From contig NW_023365775.1 of NCBI RefSeq assembly GCF_000003815.2, positions 62,001 through 126,000 of the forward strand: a stretch of DNA of 64,000 bases. Reading direction: 5' to 3'. Below, one piece after another: positions 1 to 14,500 of this stretch. The DNA is from Branchiostoma floridae. Lineage: Eukaryota > Chordata > Leptocardii > Amphioxiformes > Branchiostomatidae. Position 1 is the first letter of the stretch. Every line of letters begins with the position of its first letter. Below the pieces are notes generated by a model. The model had not been told where the DNA came from. It searched no databases and worked only from the letters and a program-made list of their open reading frames with translations. The position numbers were made by a program, and so were the translations under genes.

Positions 1-1938
1 TTGGCTCATTCCTTCTCGTGTGAAGGGTAAATAAGGTCCGTTTGGAATTGCCACGAATGTGGCACCAACTTTGCAAATACTTCATTCCGGCTCGTTCTGC
101 TTGATCACTGCTAATTCGTTTTCAGTGTGAAGGCCATAAAATGGGAAATGTGACCCCTGTATTTAGCTCAAATGTTTGTACTTTTTGAACGGAAAAGGTA
201 CTGCAAAATACAGCATATTCCACACGTCTCACAATCCTTGATAAAATGGACTGTTCCAAAACTTTGTAAAAGTCAACCCCCCTGCAAGATTGGAATAAAC
301 TCTTCTAGTAGCACTTACTAATAAATGGACTTGGTATATAATCATCGAAAATTTAATAGTACAAAAAATCCGCCGATCCAAGATGGCTGACATATGACTT
401 TATTTTTTGACGACATATTGACATCAGTGCCGTCTTCATTGGCAATAAAAGACTTGGTAGACTTAAATATCAATAAGATACCCTTAATAGTCTGATTTTT
501 GTTTAATACCTTTAAGTAGAACGGAAATTCCCCATTTAGGCTGTTTAAGCCCAAAGTTTATTATTGCGTCATAATTAAGCCACATCAAGTTATAACTATA
601 ACAGAACTACCGAAGAAATAGAAGTACAAGAACTTTTTTATCTGCAAATTTGGTGACTGTAACCTTAGCCGCTTTGAAATTACTATGAGGGGTGATAAGA
701 GCCCTGGCCCCGGGAATCTAAACAAAAACGGTCTAAATAGGGTTAACATACTTCCAGGAAGTTTCCTGACTGATTGAGAACACTAAACTGGGAATCTCTC
801 CTGGCGGCTACCAAGTTTGAGGAGGCTAAGTCTCTTTTTAGATATCTCTTTACCACAGTTAGTCAATGCACATGCACCAAACATTTTCATACGCACAAAA
901 GCCCGGCCTAAATGGCATACACATGACATAAAAAAACCTAATGCAAGTCAGGAATGACAAGAACACTAGAGCACGTTAAGAAAAGGCAGTGAAAATTACA
1001 AGGCCAAGCGTAACTATGTAAACAAGAGGGTGAGATTAGCCAAAGCTGATTACGGCGAACAGAAGTTGGAAAAACCTGACAGACACCTGAAAACTCTGGA
1101 CTGCTATGTAGGAGGTGTTACCAAAAAAGATCCAGGTAATTTTCAAATCTCTGATTTAGGATGAGAAAATATTTTGGACAGAATTAAAATCTCTCTTAGT
1201 TGTCACATTGTGCTATATCTACCTCATAGACCACAGCATGTCTCAAACAGAAAATGTGAAATTGAAAAATCTCGCTGTAGTCCTAAGGTAAACACAGAAG
1301 AGGAATAAAACACACGGAATCTAACAAAACACTGAAACATGCAAGAACAAAGTTAACTTGCAATTTGCACATAATTTTTGAGATTTGCATGTAAAAATAT
1401 TCTGAACTTGCAATATTGCATGTTGAAAATACATGGCCTATAGTAAAAATACTGAGGTCATGGTGCCTTTGTTTGTCTGACGGGGATCGTCACCGGTCGT
1501 CAGTAGGTGTTAACTTATAAACAATCAAATTTGGCTTTGCTGCAAACTTACATGCTGATTATGTGGATATCTTTCCAAAATTTCAAGTTCTGTCTATACT
1601 TTCAAGCGCCAATTTCTGTCAACCAAAAGTGACAGAATGGGCAAAATTCTTATCTGTCTTGAGCAACAAAATTCTACCAAAGGACGGAATGATAGATGCT
1701 GGCTAGAACATTGCAGTATTTTGCATGTAAATTTTTCAAATTGCACATAAAATTTTTGCCAACTTGCAATTTTGCATGTAGCAAAAAAAATGTATTTCGA
1801 TCCCTGAGTACAGAAAACTACCCTCCCCTAAAGCGGATCACCACAGAAAAATACATGATCATTCTTAAGATTACTTTAGTTGGAGGTCTCACACATAATA
1901 AAATATAGGAACTCATGTTAATATTTACATGTATGTAG
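1..1938. other. Intron or 3' flank with no recognised gene
   Basis: AT-rich sequence lacking any cysteine-rich or phase-compatible exon. A short motif built on TTGCATGTAAA with neighbouring TTGCACATAA occurs twice (near 1,360-1,430 and 1,720-1,780). I see nothing else. Confidence 0.5.
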
Positions 1939-2435
1939 TACGAGGGGCGTAAAATAAGTAATAACTCTAACCCACTTTCAGTTGTATGATCTATATGAAA
2001 TTTTGCATGTGTAATGATTCATATCTTCATAGTGTATGTTGCAAAAAAGAGCTCTGAGCTAATTGTGGTTTCTGATTTACTGGTGTCTAAACTGAGTTAG
2101 GTATGAAATGGACCAGGTGTGAAATGGAGCCAGTTGAGTGCTGCGCAGTGATCCGGTTTTTGTATTTGAAAGGACGCACACAAACGGAGACTTTGGATGA
2201 TATGAAAGAAACTTATGGTGATGATGCCTCATCATAAGACCTTTTCAAATGCTGGCATCCTGAATTCAAACATGGCCGGGAGTCTGTGGAAGCAGCTCCC
2301 AGACCTGGTCGTTCCTCTTCTACTATAACTCAGGGTGGTTCCTATGAAGAGAAAGACTAATAACTGTGCCAAGTTTCATTAATATCCTGCTATGGGAAAT
2401 GAGTCAGAATCATTACTTATTGAACGCCCCTCGTA
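1939..2435. mobile_element. Internally deleted mariner-like element
   Basis: Inverted termini CGAGGGGCGT(A/T)(A/C)AATAAGTAA face each other at 1941 and 2433, each flanked by TA, the Tc1/mariner target. The plus-strand interior around 2,150-2,330 still reads as a broken mariner N-terminus (RFLYLKGRTQTETLDDM, then a region like GRESVEAAPRPGR). At under 500 bp it cannot encode a transposase. Confidence 0.82.
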
Positions 2436-2457
2436 AACAAGCAATTGCAATACCAAC

Positions 2458-2571
2458 CGTCGCATAAGGTCCCATCTTGACTTAGATAACGCCCAGCACT
2501 GCAGGGGCACAGCACGTTTTCGGGAGTGTCGATGTAGATGACCATCCGATCGGCTATTCCAGTATCAAATC
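2458..2571 (-). CDS. Exon 24: module X copy 2, part D (last exon seen)
   Basis: It encodes [19 protein letters not shown], then [10 protein letters not shown]. Acceptor ATTCAG. The 3' end is ambiguous: donor GTTGGT gives an end at 2458 and donor GTCAAG an end at 2482; both leave phase 1. No stop codon is reached, so the gene continues beyond the left edge. Confidence 0.7.
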
Positions 2572-5500
2572 CTGAATAAATTAAAAATAAGAGAATTCAA
2601 TGGAAGTTTGATAAAGATAAATTAACTAGGACGAATATGAATATTTTTCGTAGGCGATAAAAAGACTTTAGTACACATTCTAAATTATAGTCTTTTTTTC
2701 CGAATACATGAATCTTAGAGACAGAATCAGGTCATGGCTTAAATGGACAGAATATGGCTTAAAAAAGCAAAATCGTCAGATGATATGTTGTGACCTGAAT
2801 ACACTTCTTCTTGAGATGAATCCGTGTATTCAAGTGGTATAGTATATTGACGCACCTTCGTGAAAGTTAGTGACGTATGCAGTCCGTGAAAAGATGATAT
2901 AGGGCAGCTGACTGTCAGGGACTCGCTCATATTGGCAGGATTCTAATCCGTTTGGACCAGAGTCGGCTACAATAAGCCAACCACGGTCATTGGAGCAGCC
3001 ACCCCAATTGCGGTTTATGTAAAAAGACCTGCATTGAAGAAAGCCGTGTAGCAGCACTTATTATTTCCTTGGTCTGTACAATTTATTTGACAATAACAAA
3101 TGCCTTAATTAAACCATGGTTCCCTTTATGTTTTGGCTCAGGATTTACCTATATTTACCTATTGCGACTTAGACTCCCTTGGATTGAGAAGAAGTTTTGA
3201 GTCTCGGTATCGATGTCACTCCAAGGAGATGACAGAAGACGCGATTTGGAGAACCAGTTGAACTTGTCGGTGTTATTCCCATCAAATATGAGCTCTCTAT
3301 TCCCAAAAGAAGGTGACTCTAAAACAACTCTAACCTGGAAAAGAAACCAAATGTACTTCATGTGCTTCAATCAAATCCTGTCCGACACAATACTAAATAC
3401 ATTATGAACTACAGTATAGTGAAAGTTATGTTAACGGGGGCCGCCCTGAGATGCCCCCTGTCCTGAGATGCCCCGATGTTTTGCCGATCATATTATGCAT
3501 AAGTACGCCGTGTTTGTTGCCACTGACTATGATGATTAGAAAGGTAAATAAACCAAGTCAAAACAAACAGCTTTTTTTATGAAAAAATATTTACACATAT
3601 TCACTTCCCTTTCTTTTCTGAAGACAGAATTTTCACAATAATGTTGGTAGCGCCGAATCACTGTGGTCACCTGTTACTTGGTATTGGTGGCCCGTGTTCA
3701 TAAATATACAACCAGTAAAAACAGCCACACAACTGTCATACACATAAGAAATAAAGCTTCACAAAACACTACAGATATTGGTCTTCAAATGTTTGTTGAG
3801 AAGACCGGCCATAGAAAAAACAACATAAGCATCACCACCGTTGTTTTCCCCAGGGAGTGTGGCCCCGCAGGTGGCAGACGAGCGAACGCCCAAAAGATTT
3901 GTTACTCTAACAAATGATTCGTACTGTCCATAAAAATGAAACTTCACAGAGTGATGTCGAATATGTTTCCCAATACGTACGCAGAGTTTTTTCTTGATTT
4001 TGACGTTGTCGTTTTTCGTAATGATTTTGTTAGTTGGGCCGCCGCATTCAGTGCATTTCGCTCATTTCCCATAAAAACACGACCTGGATGGTGAAAGATT
4101 TAGCCCTCCTCGCGGGAGACAAGAAGCACACACAATCACAATTCTACTGTCAAAAGAAAGCTAATATATCATAGAAATAAAATTTGTATTTATTGTTATT
4201 TAAATTGGTCACCAGCTTCCAAAAAAGAGAAAATTGCAAAAAGGGGCAAGTTAGGTCGCACTGTCTAGCGCAGCACAAAATCGGAAGTTATATTCACGAA
4301 AACGTCCTCTGTGTTTGCCACTTGTATCTAGGAGGGTGAAGGGTTCATGAACCATATGAATGCATTCCTTATCCAAGTATGTTCTTAAGATGAATGTGTT
4401 AAAGATAAGTGATTCATTGATCAAAACTTGACCACTCTCTGGCAACTAGTGAGTTCGAGTGCGTAAAAGGGGGGGCATCTTAGGGCGGTCCCCCGTTAGT
4501 TTGAAAAAGAAAACAAACTATAAATACGATGAAAAATATAAATCAAAGACTAGCTAGATCAATACCTAAACAATTTGTCTTTGAAGTGAAAATGAACCAA
4601 CCAGATGAATATGTACAATAAGCTATGGAAATGCGGCAGTCAGCAAAGCGAAAACTTACACGACGAATGTTTAGCGAGTCCCACTGATCTACAACTGGAC
4701 ACTTGTTGTGGAAAACGTTTTCATTAGGACCAGCGCTCCAGGCGTCATAAACGGTCTGCCCAGTTCCATTATTGGTAGAAAATACTTGCAGCCATCGGAC
4801 GTTTTCTGTAAGGAATAGGAGGTTGCAAAAGGCAGGTCATTTCCCAATTATAATTAAAGAGTGGTGTCGTTACAATGAACGGCATCAATTTTTATAGATG
4901 GAAACTGTTGAAGAGTCACATCTGTCCTTTATTCCCTTCGTGAAACGAACGGTTTGTAGTCAGTGCCGTTTTGATGTCAGGTGGTCGTTTGTCAGCTTGA
5001 TAACTAGGGAACGCGTTGACGGATGGTTTTAATATTTAGTATGTGGGTAGGATTAGACATGACGAAGGAATGGCAGGAATTGCAGTACGGCAGGGCGCTC
5101 TAGCGGCGTGTTATGGTACTGCAGCGGAACTTCCGGTTTTGCTATCTTTTTGTTTGGGACTTGTTTGGGTGATGATTTTTAAGTGGTAGGTAGCTGTGTA
5201 AAAGCATAGTAAGGTGTGTAAGTTTTGGCCACCTAGGGGTTTCGAAGGGGCGTTGAAAGTAATTCTTGTTTAAGGTTTTGAGAAGGAATAATGCAAGAAG
5301 GGGTTGATGGATGTTAATGACTGTAGGTATGCTGACAGCTTACGTACTGATGTACATAATTGTATACTTGTTATGCAAATTAGGTGGTAATTTGCATGAT
5401 ACAATAGGTATGTGTAGATACCTTATATAGGGCGTGTCTGTGAACAGTCCAGCTGCGTAAGACCATGACAGATTGATCTGATTTTTGGTATGTGGGTAGT

Positions 5501-8500
5501 TCTTGAGAAGGAGATGAAACGTACGAGGTGTTTTTTCGTCTAGTGGCTTCTGACGGTTTTGCAGGGGATGTTTGTACGTGGAAAATGGGCTTTACGCAAT
5601 CATGGGTATTACGCAATCGTGGATATTACGCAATCGTGCTATATTTAGGTGATATTACGTCATGCCGATGAGCTGCAGTTGTGACTTACCCCATCCCACA
5701 GGAAGTGATCCCAAAGGTCATAGTTGCGCAATAGAGAAAATGGTTAATAGGGACAGTACATTATACATGATGGGTTGTGCATGTTCCCCATAAGATTTGA
5801 TAATCTGTAGACTAAGGGCAATGATGATATTGTATACAGGGGCGTATTTTATACGTTTTAAAAGGGTTGCACATATAACATTTACTACCGGTACAATACA
5901 CTGATGAACAAAGCAGGGTTTGTTTTTCACAGTAACTTGCAGTCATTGATGAGATTGTTTATAGGGAGTGTACATTAGACATATGGGATACACAATGTAG
6001 TGGACTGCATTGTGAAACAAAGAATGTTACGACATCATCATTGTTGGAACCATTGATATATTTGCTTCCGGCGGTGGATTTGTTATCCTACCTGCTGAAA
6101 TCGGACATATTTCTTGTCGGGATAAGCATTTGGTCTCTCTTCCAAGGAAGAAATTATGCATGCTGTATGACCCTGTATGTTATCCCGGACAGAAAAGCTG
6201 TCGCGAGGCGTATAGTCCTATTGACTGACAAGCCCCGTGCGGGCGAATAAAGTGTTCCCGCCACGGCACGGCCATTTGTACTGATATGTGGCGAGAACGT
6301 TAGGGCAAGAGACACGGGGTCATGTCAGAATTTCAATGAGTTCCAAGTCGCAAGCCCAAAATGGAAGTTATACTTTTATGTCTTGTTTTCCAAGCGATGT
6401 AATGTAGAGTATATAGGTCACAAGTGGTAATTAACACAATCACGTCATTTGTACTGACATGTCGCGAGAACGATTAGGTGAGAGACACGCACGGGGTCAT
6501 GTCGAAAGTTCCATGAGTCCCAAGTCGCAAGCCCAGATGGATAGTTATACTTTGATGTCTTGATTTCTCTGCAATTTAATCTAGGGTAGGTCGCAAGTGC
6601 TAGTTAGCAGATTCATGCCATTTGTACTGATAGGTTACTAAACGATTGGGTAAGAGAAAAGGGGTCATCTGAAAAGTTCCATGAGTTCCAAGTCGCAAGC
6701 CCAAAATGGAAGTTATACTTTTATGTATCTGAGGAGGAGCATTCCGTGACGACACTAGCCATCACATTTTGGAGGTGTTCGCTGGGGATGTGAAGATCAT
6801 TTATGTGAATCTCACCAATGACGGCGTTGATGTGTTCAACGTTATTGTTTTATGTGTTATTTTATTGATATTTTTATGCAACAGTCGATTTTAGCCCAGT
6901 CAATATAAGTCTTTATCTTCAAAAGACAATGACAGGTATTTGCTTTGTCCATGGAAATGAATGGACAGGACAGTTTGTGTCAAACAAACAAACAGGACAG
7001 TTTGTGTCATGTGCACAAACAAGAAAGGATGGATGATAGGATACTTTTAAAAGACAGCCTACTGCTTAAATCCCTTTTTTCAGCGCACCTTCCTATGTGA
7101 CGGTCTCCATACTTTCTCCCAAAAAGCGTAAGCAGGCCTTCTTCAGTTTCATATTCAAAACCAACAACATCCTCTCAACACCTCGCCTTCTCACTTCCAC
7201 TTACAAGTGACGCTCTGTGGACGACACATAACTAAAGCTAGCCAGACACGTCTACATATAAACCCTCCACCACCGCACCATCACCCATTTGACGAAGGTT
7301 GAGTTCTGCGAACGCTTGTTTCAAGTACTAATTATCAGTAAAATACGTAATACCTAGTAATGATCCAAGTATGTTTAGGGTTCTGGTACGGAATATCTCA
7401 ACAGTCTTTTCTGAAATTTACCGACGCGTCAGTTGTATGTGATGTGTAACAAGGCATTTTTGATGACTCTAAACTGTTTTTGCCATTTTGTCATAGATAC
7501 GTCCATGTACCAAAAGCCTTATTTAAAAAAAAAAAAAAACTAATATGGTCATCTAGTGTAGCGTATGCTACCGAGTCGTGAATTGACTTCAGAATGGTGT
7601 TTAAAAGCCTGGGTCAGACTTTTAAGATAATAATTATCAGACTTTTAATTACATCATTTTTCATTTGCTAGAAAAGTGTTCGTTACTTTATTCAGTGCAG
7701 TAGATGAGTAAGATCAATGATCACATGTCTTAAATAAATGAATAATAACAGCAAAAAGTGAACAAAACAAAGCATTTCCTATTTACCAGCACAGCGGTCC
7801 TGAACACAGTGGCACCCCCAAATGCCATCCTTCATCACCAACCTGTAGCCTTCATTTTCATCACAGTCCACACAAGTGGTGACATTCCCAGCTTCGCAGA
7901 CACACGACTGTCCGTCTTTACTCCAGCGTTCTCCGAGCTACAGGGATTTGGATCATCGAAACATGCTATGCTGCATTTGATTATGATTATGATTATGATA
8001 AATATTTATATTAACCAAACAATATAAATTTTACCATATATGTTTTTTTTTTACTTGGAATGTATTGGTATGTAATCGATAGTGAATGGATGTAAAACAG
8101 TGGTCCGTCTTAGCATTGGTAACAAATGCCGCCGTGGTATTGGTTGTGAACTTATTTTCTTTTGTCTTTAAAACACAATAAAATTAATTGGCATTAACAC
8201 TCGAACATTTAATGCTGCAATAGTAAACAAGCAAAATATGTAACTTAGCCTAGTCCTAGCTTGCGCTCACCATATAATAACGCCCATCGTTGTCGTCACA
8301 GCCACACTGCTCTTCTGGAACGCACTGTCGTCCACTAAGAACGAAGCCAGTATCACATTCACAGCCTTCTCCACAGCCGCGGGTACAATTCTCCTCAGCA
8401 TTAGGGTTCAGGCAGGTCGCCGGGCAGTAACTGGCACATGTTGAGAACGTGCTGTTCGGTGGACAGACTTCCGCTGTTGAAAAGAAAACAAGAATAGTTT

Positions 8501-11500
8501 CTTTAATCTTCATGCAAGGTCCCAATTCACAACCTCCTCCTTTAACTGAACGGCGTTCGTATGTTATGCACCTTGTCACAATAATTCAGAAGCTTCATCC
8601 GAATGGAAATTTCAAACAAATCAGCCGGAACAGAATACCGGTTTAACCCAAGAATGGCATAGAATATCCGGTCAAGACAAATTGCCTTCACAAGATACTA
8701 TGTATTAGCCAGGACGTATTATATTGACATCAGCAAATAGATTTGAACAAGCCAAGATCGTGGTCTTAGAGGACAATAAACCCATACGCCTAATACAAAG
8801 AAAATATTGACAAATATTATTTAGAATAAACTAAGGAATAAACAAATCTGATCACTTTTGGGAACACATACACATGGTCACTGCAAAGCCACGACGCGAC
8901 AACAAGACACATATACTTAATACAGTGGCACATTTGCATAGAAAGGCAGTGGTACATTAAATGGTGTGTCCACAGTTGCACGATGTACTATCAATAGTGT
9001 ATGTACGTATAAAGCTAAGGGCAGGGCAGGTCCTAATGGTCTCAGTACGGGACATTGAGCAACAAATTAGGGTGTATATAAGATAATTGAATGAACTTTA
9101 TTGCACGACATCTTTACATGGTAGAATGTATGGCAACATACGACATCGATCTTCAGTCCTCCAAGAAAATGACGCCACACCAGCTTCCTGACAAGTGTCG
9201 ACGTAGGTCGCTAGATTCTGGCAGAGTGCTACGGTGTTTCCGTTCCAAGCACACATGTCAAAGACGCAGGTGTTGAAGAAAGGTTCAGGATCCACGGTAC
9301 CGTTACAGACGACAAACGGGCCGTTAGGGTCATTTAGCAGCCCGCAATTGCCAGCAGACTCAGCATCTGCCCGTACGGTGTTGTTGCAATCGGAAGGCGG
9401 AGCTAGGTGGGTCTCTCTCTTCCTCCTATTCAGCTGTTGGGGACAACTGAAAGAGAAAATTGCTTCAGAATAACAATATAGACCAGTAAAATCGACATGT
9501 AACCAGTGCAACATTTCATCGAAACATTTCATAAGGACTTCACTTAGCATTTTGTGTTGTTCTATTGTACTAGTAGCACCAAGTTTTTCTGACTCCCTAA
9601 AAACAAAAACAGAGTCTGTAGGGTACAAGCCTCTGTCAAGAAGTCATTGCATTTGCCGTTTAGATGTTAAAAGTACATTTTAACTACCGATTTACCAAAT
9701 GCTTTCATACGAATCCATCAAACGGAGCCTGATAAAAGTGCGAAGATACGTGTTAGAAAGATTGAGACAAGGCCCATTGTTCATATTATGAAACACTTTT
9801 TTCTGTAAAAAAAGGCTATTGTAGCATTTGCTTATGAGCTATGTAAACGAGGCAATGATTTGCCTGATTTATATCTAGTTATATTCAACTATACTAATCT
9901 TTTAAATACCAGAACAAATCATAGTATTTTTCCGCCGATCATGCAAAAAATGTAAAAATAATTGATATCTATCGATATCTCTATACATTTCAGTGAAATA
10001 TGACTAATGTTTTAGATTCATATCATGAAATGCAATCTGTTTTCGGATGTACATTATCTGCATCTAATCACGGTTTCCATTTATGAGCTGAAGCTTTATT
10101 GTAGTTTCAACACTGGCACCATGATGACTGCAGGACTGGATTTAACCACAGTCTTGGAATAGCCAATGAAAGATTGATATGGAGGACAATCTGAGGAGGC
10201 GCTATGCTCCCTTGAGGAATCCTGCGGGCCTCATTAAGAACATAAATAATGCACTGCATAGCCGGCCTGTATTAGGCCACTGGACATACCCAATCGGCCT
10301 TGAGATACTTTGATTATCGAAAGCCCGAACCACAGGGTAATATCGATGAACTATTCCAAAATACTAAGAACATTGTGTTGCTTTATGAAATATTGCTACG
10401 GTAGAAAATGAGTGCATCATCAACCGGTTGCGACATGCCAAACCACACCCTAATACAAAATCTATCAAAATGATACAGTTGCGAACACCAAATACATCGT
10501 TAGAGAGTGACACGTATCAGCGACGGAAGAACTATTTCAAACCTAGAATCAATAGATGAGAGCCCACGGGATTGCCATCTCGTATGATATATATTGGTGA
10601 CATTTACATCAAGATAACATTGGTTTCACGTTTAATTTTACAAGAGCCCCGGTCTATAATGGTTAATGGACACCAAAATGACATATTTCTAGACACAGAG
10701 ATGAAAGCAAATTCAGCTGCCTTAAGGAAGATAATAACTTGAAAGTTTGAAATTTGGATATGCTAATTTGAAAGTTAAAATTTACAATAAAACCGGATAG
10801 TATTATTTTGATTTTCACATTCTATCTATTGGAATATCCTTGAAATATATAATCATTCAATATAAATAATACAGTTATTGGATAATTAATGCATGGTTTG
10901 ACGGTCGTGAATTCCTATAAAACAAGTATAACAGATTTGAATCTTGTAACAGTTATTATGCTAGTCTGTCTCTTGCCACTGTTCCTGGCTGGTAGACAGT
11001 CAATAATGTTAATGAGTTCATGTCGTTATTTGGGCTAATCCAGCATTTAAACTGATGGTCACGGTGGAAAAACTTCCTTTTTACTCTTGCCCTGTTTAAG
11101 ATTTTCTAGTGTTTAACAACCAAAATAACATACATCTCCCTGTCAGTAAGCCAACTGTTCCCGAAAATGTTTCGGTCGCCAACAACGGTTCCGTCAGGCA
11201 TCATGAAATCGTCGTCCCTGTTGCCGTTGAAGTTACCGCACAGACCGCACATCTTTCCCCGGTAGCTGCCCGGAACCAACACCTGCAATTGTGTTTAAAG
11301 AACTTAGTCGTACATTCCACCCAAGCTCTTGGTCCTACATCCTTTCATGATTTGATTTTAGCAACTTTTCAAGCCATCTGGTTTGTCAAATGAAGCCTTT
11401 ACGTTGCATTGCTTATTCACTCTGATAAGCAGTGGCGCTATTAAATCGTAATTGGCGTTAATTTTAGTCCATCGTGCTTTAGACCGGCAGGAACATTATA

Positions 11501-14500
11501 CAGATTTTCATACCCTGACTCTATTAAAACCATCGTAGAAGATTTCCACGCCGTAGTTTTTCAGGAGAATCCGGACAAATAACCCGACATGGCTGACTTC
11601 GATGACACCACCCGCCAGGCTGAATGGAAGTGAGTATGTCACTCCGCCCACCTTGGTAATGAAATGATAATGAACGTGTCTAAAGATGAACGCTAATGCT
11701 GTCAATATCTCCATTGTGACATTAACCCTCAAACCACCGTATGGGGTCAAAACTGACCCCAGAAGTATATTGATATGTGTCATTATGACATTTCTGGTTG
11801 GAAACAAATTTCCTTCTATGTGTTTGTTTGTATATATGTCTTATAACTTATACGTACTTATATCGTAGAAAGTTAATGTATGATCCAGTGGGGTCAAAAC
11901 TGACCCCAGCATTTTTTGAAACAAACTTCTGAGACCCACGCCTTAACTACTTATCGTATGATCACGAAATTTTCAGAGCATGATGTACATGTGCAACGAA
12001 TTCGAATTTATGGCGACAACTTTTGTGTCATTATCATGTTATATGATGACGCCATGACGTAATTTAGCTCAAATTGGCCGCCAGCTTGGATTTTGACTGA
12101 TGACGTCATCAAATTAGCATAAATTATGAATATTGAATTCTGAAATTTACATTAAATTTTATAAGATGTCATGACAAGTGTGTTTTGCCAAGAGAACCTT
12201 AAAACTTGAATGTTTAAGACAAAATTAGAAAATTGCGTAATAAATATGCCTATCAGAATTCCGTTGCCATGGCAACATGAAAAAATGATGAACTTTTTTT
12301 ATTCACTTAAATTGCTTGCTATCAACATTTTCTCAAAAGGGACCAAGTTTAATGGCCCTAGCATAAGTTTTTCAGGGGCTATGTGACTTTGAAGTTGGTG
12401 CAGGCATTAAAAAAAAAAACTTACCCGGTCTGAATAGCGTTAGTTCAAAATGTGTTCCTCATGATCTTTTGCATAAATTATGATAATGAGCTAGTATTAT
12501 TCTCACCTAATCATGCCAAACTGTCCCACATAGATTAATGGAGCTATACATATATACAGATCACAAAAAGAGTCACACAAAAAAACTGCATTTGTACAAA
12601 ACGTTATGGGGTCAGTTTTGACGGTAATCTACGTCAGAAAAAAGGTACGGTGGTTTGAGGGTTAAGTTTATTTGGCGCATTTTGTATTATTACCATGTGC
12701 TTCATGTTCAAGATGATACCAACATCCTTTCGTACAATCGAAGATCCCTTGTCTCGTTTTGATGTACTATAACACAAGGCATGCATTTGACCGCAAAGCT
12801 TGTGGAAAACATGTTTTTCTTAGGCCGCCATTCACCAGTCAACCGTATTTTACGTCAACGATTATTTACACACGAAGTGTTCACATCATGCCTTTCTCGC
12901 CGCAAGCAACGGCGTTTTAGTTACGATTCCCCATAATCCCCTTCCTTTTGAAACAAATAAATCATATACTCACAGTGACGATCTTTTGTTGGAGAACTCC
13001 TACCATAAATCCGTTTGCCTCTACGAATACTTCACGCACGACAGAAAAACGTGGATTCCGAGGGAGTGGTGCGTTTTGCGTTGTCACGTTAAAGTCGTTA
13101 CCGCTGCCACAGTCCTTGGCTAAGGTGTACCTGCATGGTCCTTGGAACTCGTAAAGTCTTCCGTCGAACGGTAGGTAGTGAGGATCGCCCCATGTGCCGC
13201 AGACTGCCACGTCTGTAAAGGGACGGGACTGTTTTGAAGAACCATGGCAAAATAGCTGCATTTCTCTCTGAGAGTCTTTTGGAATACAGGATGATGAACT
13301 TTGTACATGCCTCAACTCGCATATCAAGTATGATCTGAAAATGATGATGATACTGTCGCCAGATAAAATCTGAATGGGTTGACGGTTTGTCATGAATTTT
13401 GGTATGTTTTTTTCATTTGCGTACTGAAAGACTATCACAAAGAAATGTTTCTAGTTCACGCTTGCTTAACTGCGGGGTTGTAAAAGCTAAAGACAAAACC
13501 CGCCGTACGTTTTTTTGGTGGCAACGTCCGGGGAAGGACTGGCAACAGCAGTAAGTCCGTCCGTCAACGCACGCCACTCGCAATGTTGCTTGAGTATGTG
13601 GTCTGTGTTGTCGCCCGCACTGGCTTGGGCGTTTGTTGAATCCGCAGCTCAAACGCAGAGATCTAGATAGTTTTTCATGCACTTAGCGTGCTACGAAATG
13701 TCTGTGTGCTCCCAAATCCGCAGGATTCCGTAAAATTTCGTACGGAGGCGGCACTTATGAATCCCAAAATTGCAGTTGCACGTACGGCGAGGTGTGCCCT
13801 TAGCTTAACTCAGATGTACCCCACAGAACCTAGAGGTGACGCAAGCGAACCTAGAGGTGACGGTTGCAAGCTCAAAGTTTTTTTTCTTAAGTTTAAAAAA
13901 TAACGCAAGGGGCAAGATGCTCCAACAGTGACCTAACAGTGCCTCCACCGTGCCATCATTATAGCAAGGTTATATATTTTTTTAAATTATATTTTACACC
14001 AATCTTAAAACTAAATATCCTTTTATCACTGAAAAACTATTTTGGATACATTACTAAACTCACAGCAGTAAGACTTCCACAAAACGTAACTTGTATTCGT
14101 ATTCAGGCTAACTTGAAATATCTTTGATTTATTTGATGGGGAGTAGGTCAGAATGCTATAAGTAATAGTTACCCCATGGGCGGGGCGAGGTTTCTGTGTA
14201 TTTCACCAGGCCCGCCCACCAAGGGGTTTCGAGACTAGAAATCCCCGAGGTGGGGGGCCTGGTGATATACACAGAAAACGAGCCCAAGGCCATGGGGTAA
14301 CTAACTTAGCCCATGGCATACTTCCCCGAAGCTTTTCTAGTTCATCAGCTTTACAAAATGTTACTTTATTTTGTCCTAAAAGTCCACAATCTTTCTTGTT
14401 ATTGCTTGAAAAGCTGTGACAGACAGTCTCAGTCTGTAACAACACACGGTCATTAATCTTGTCAAGACCTTCCCGGCCAAGGTACCCAGAGAGACAGGAA

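Noticed and set aside
3663-4445. Short ORFs inside the TA-flanked MITE
   Set aside because: None resembles a transposase and the element is only 1.06 kb; they are treated as chance frames.
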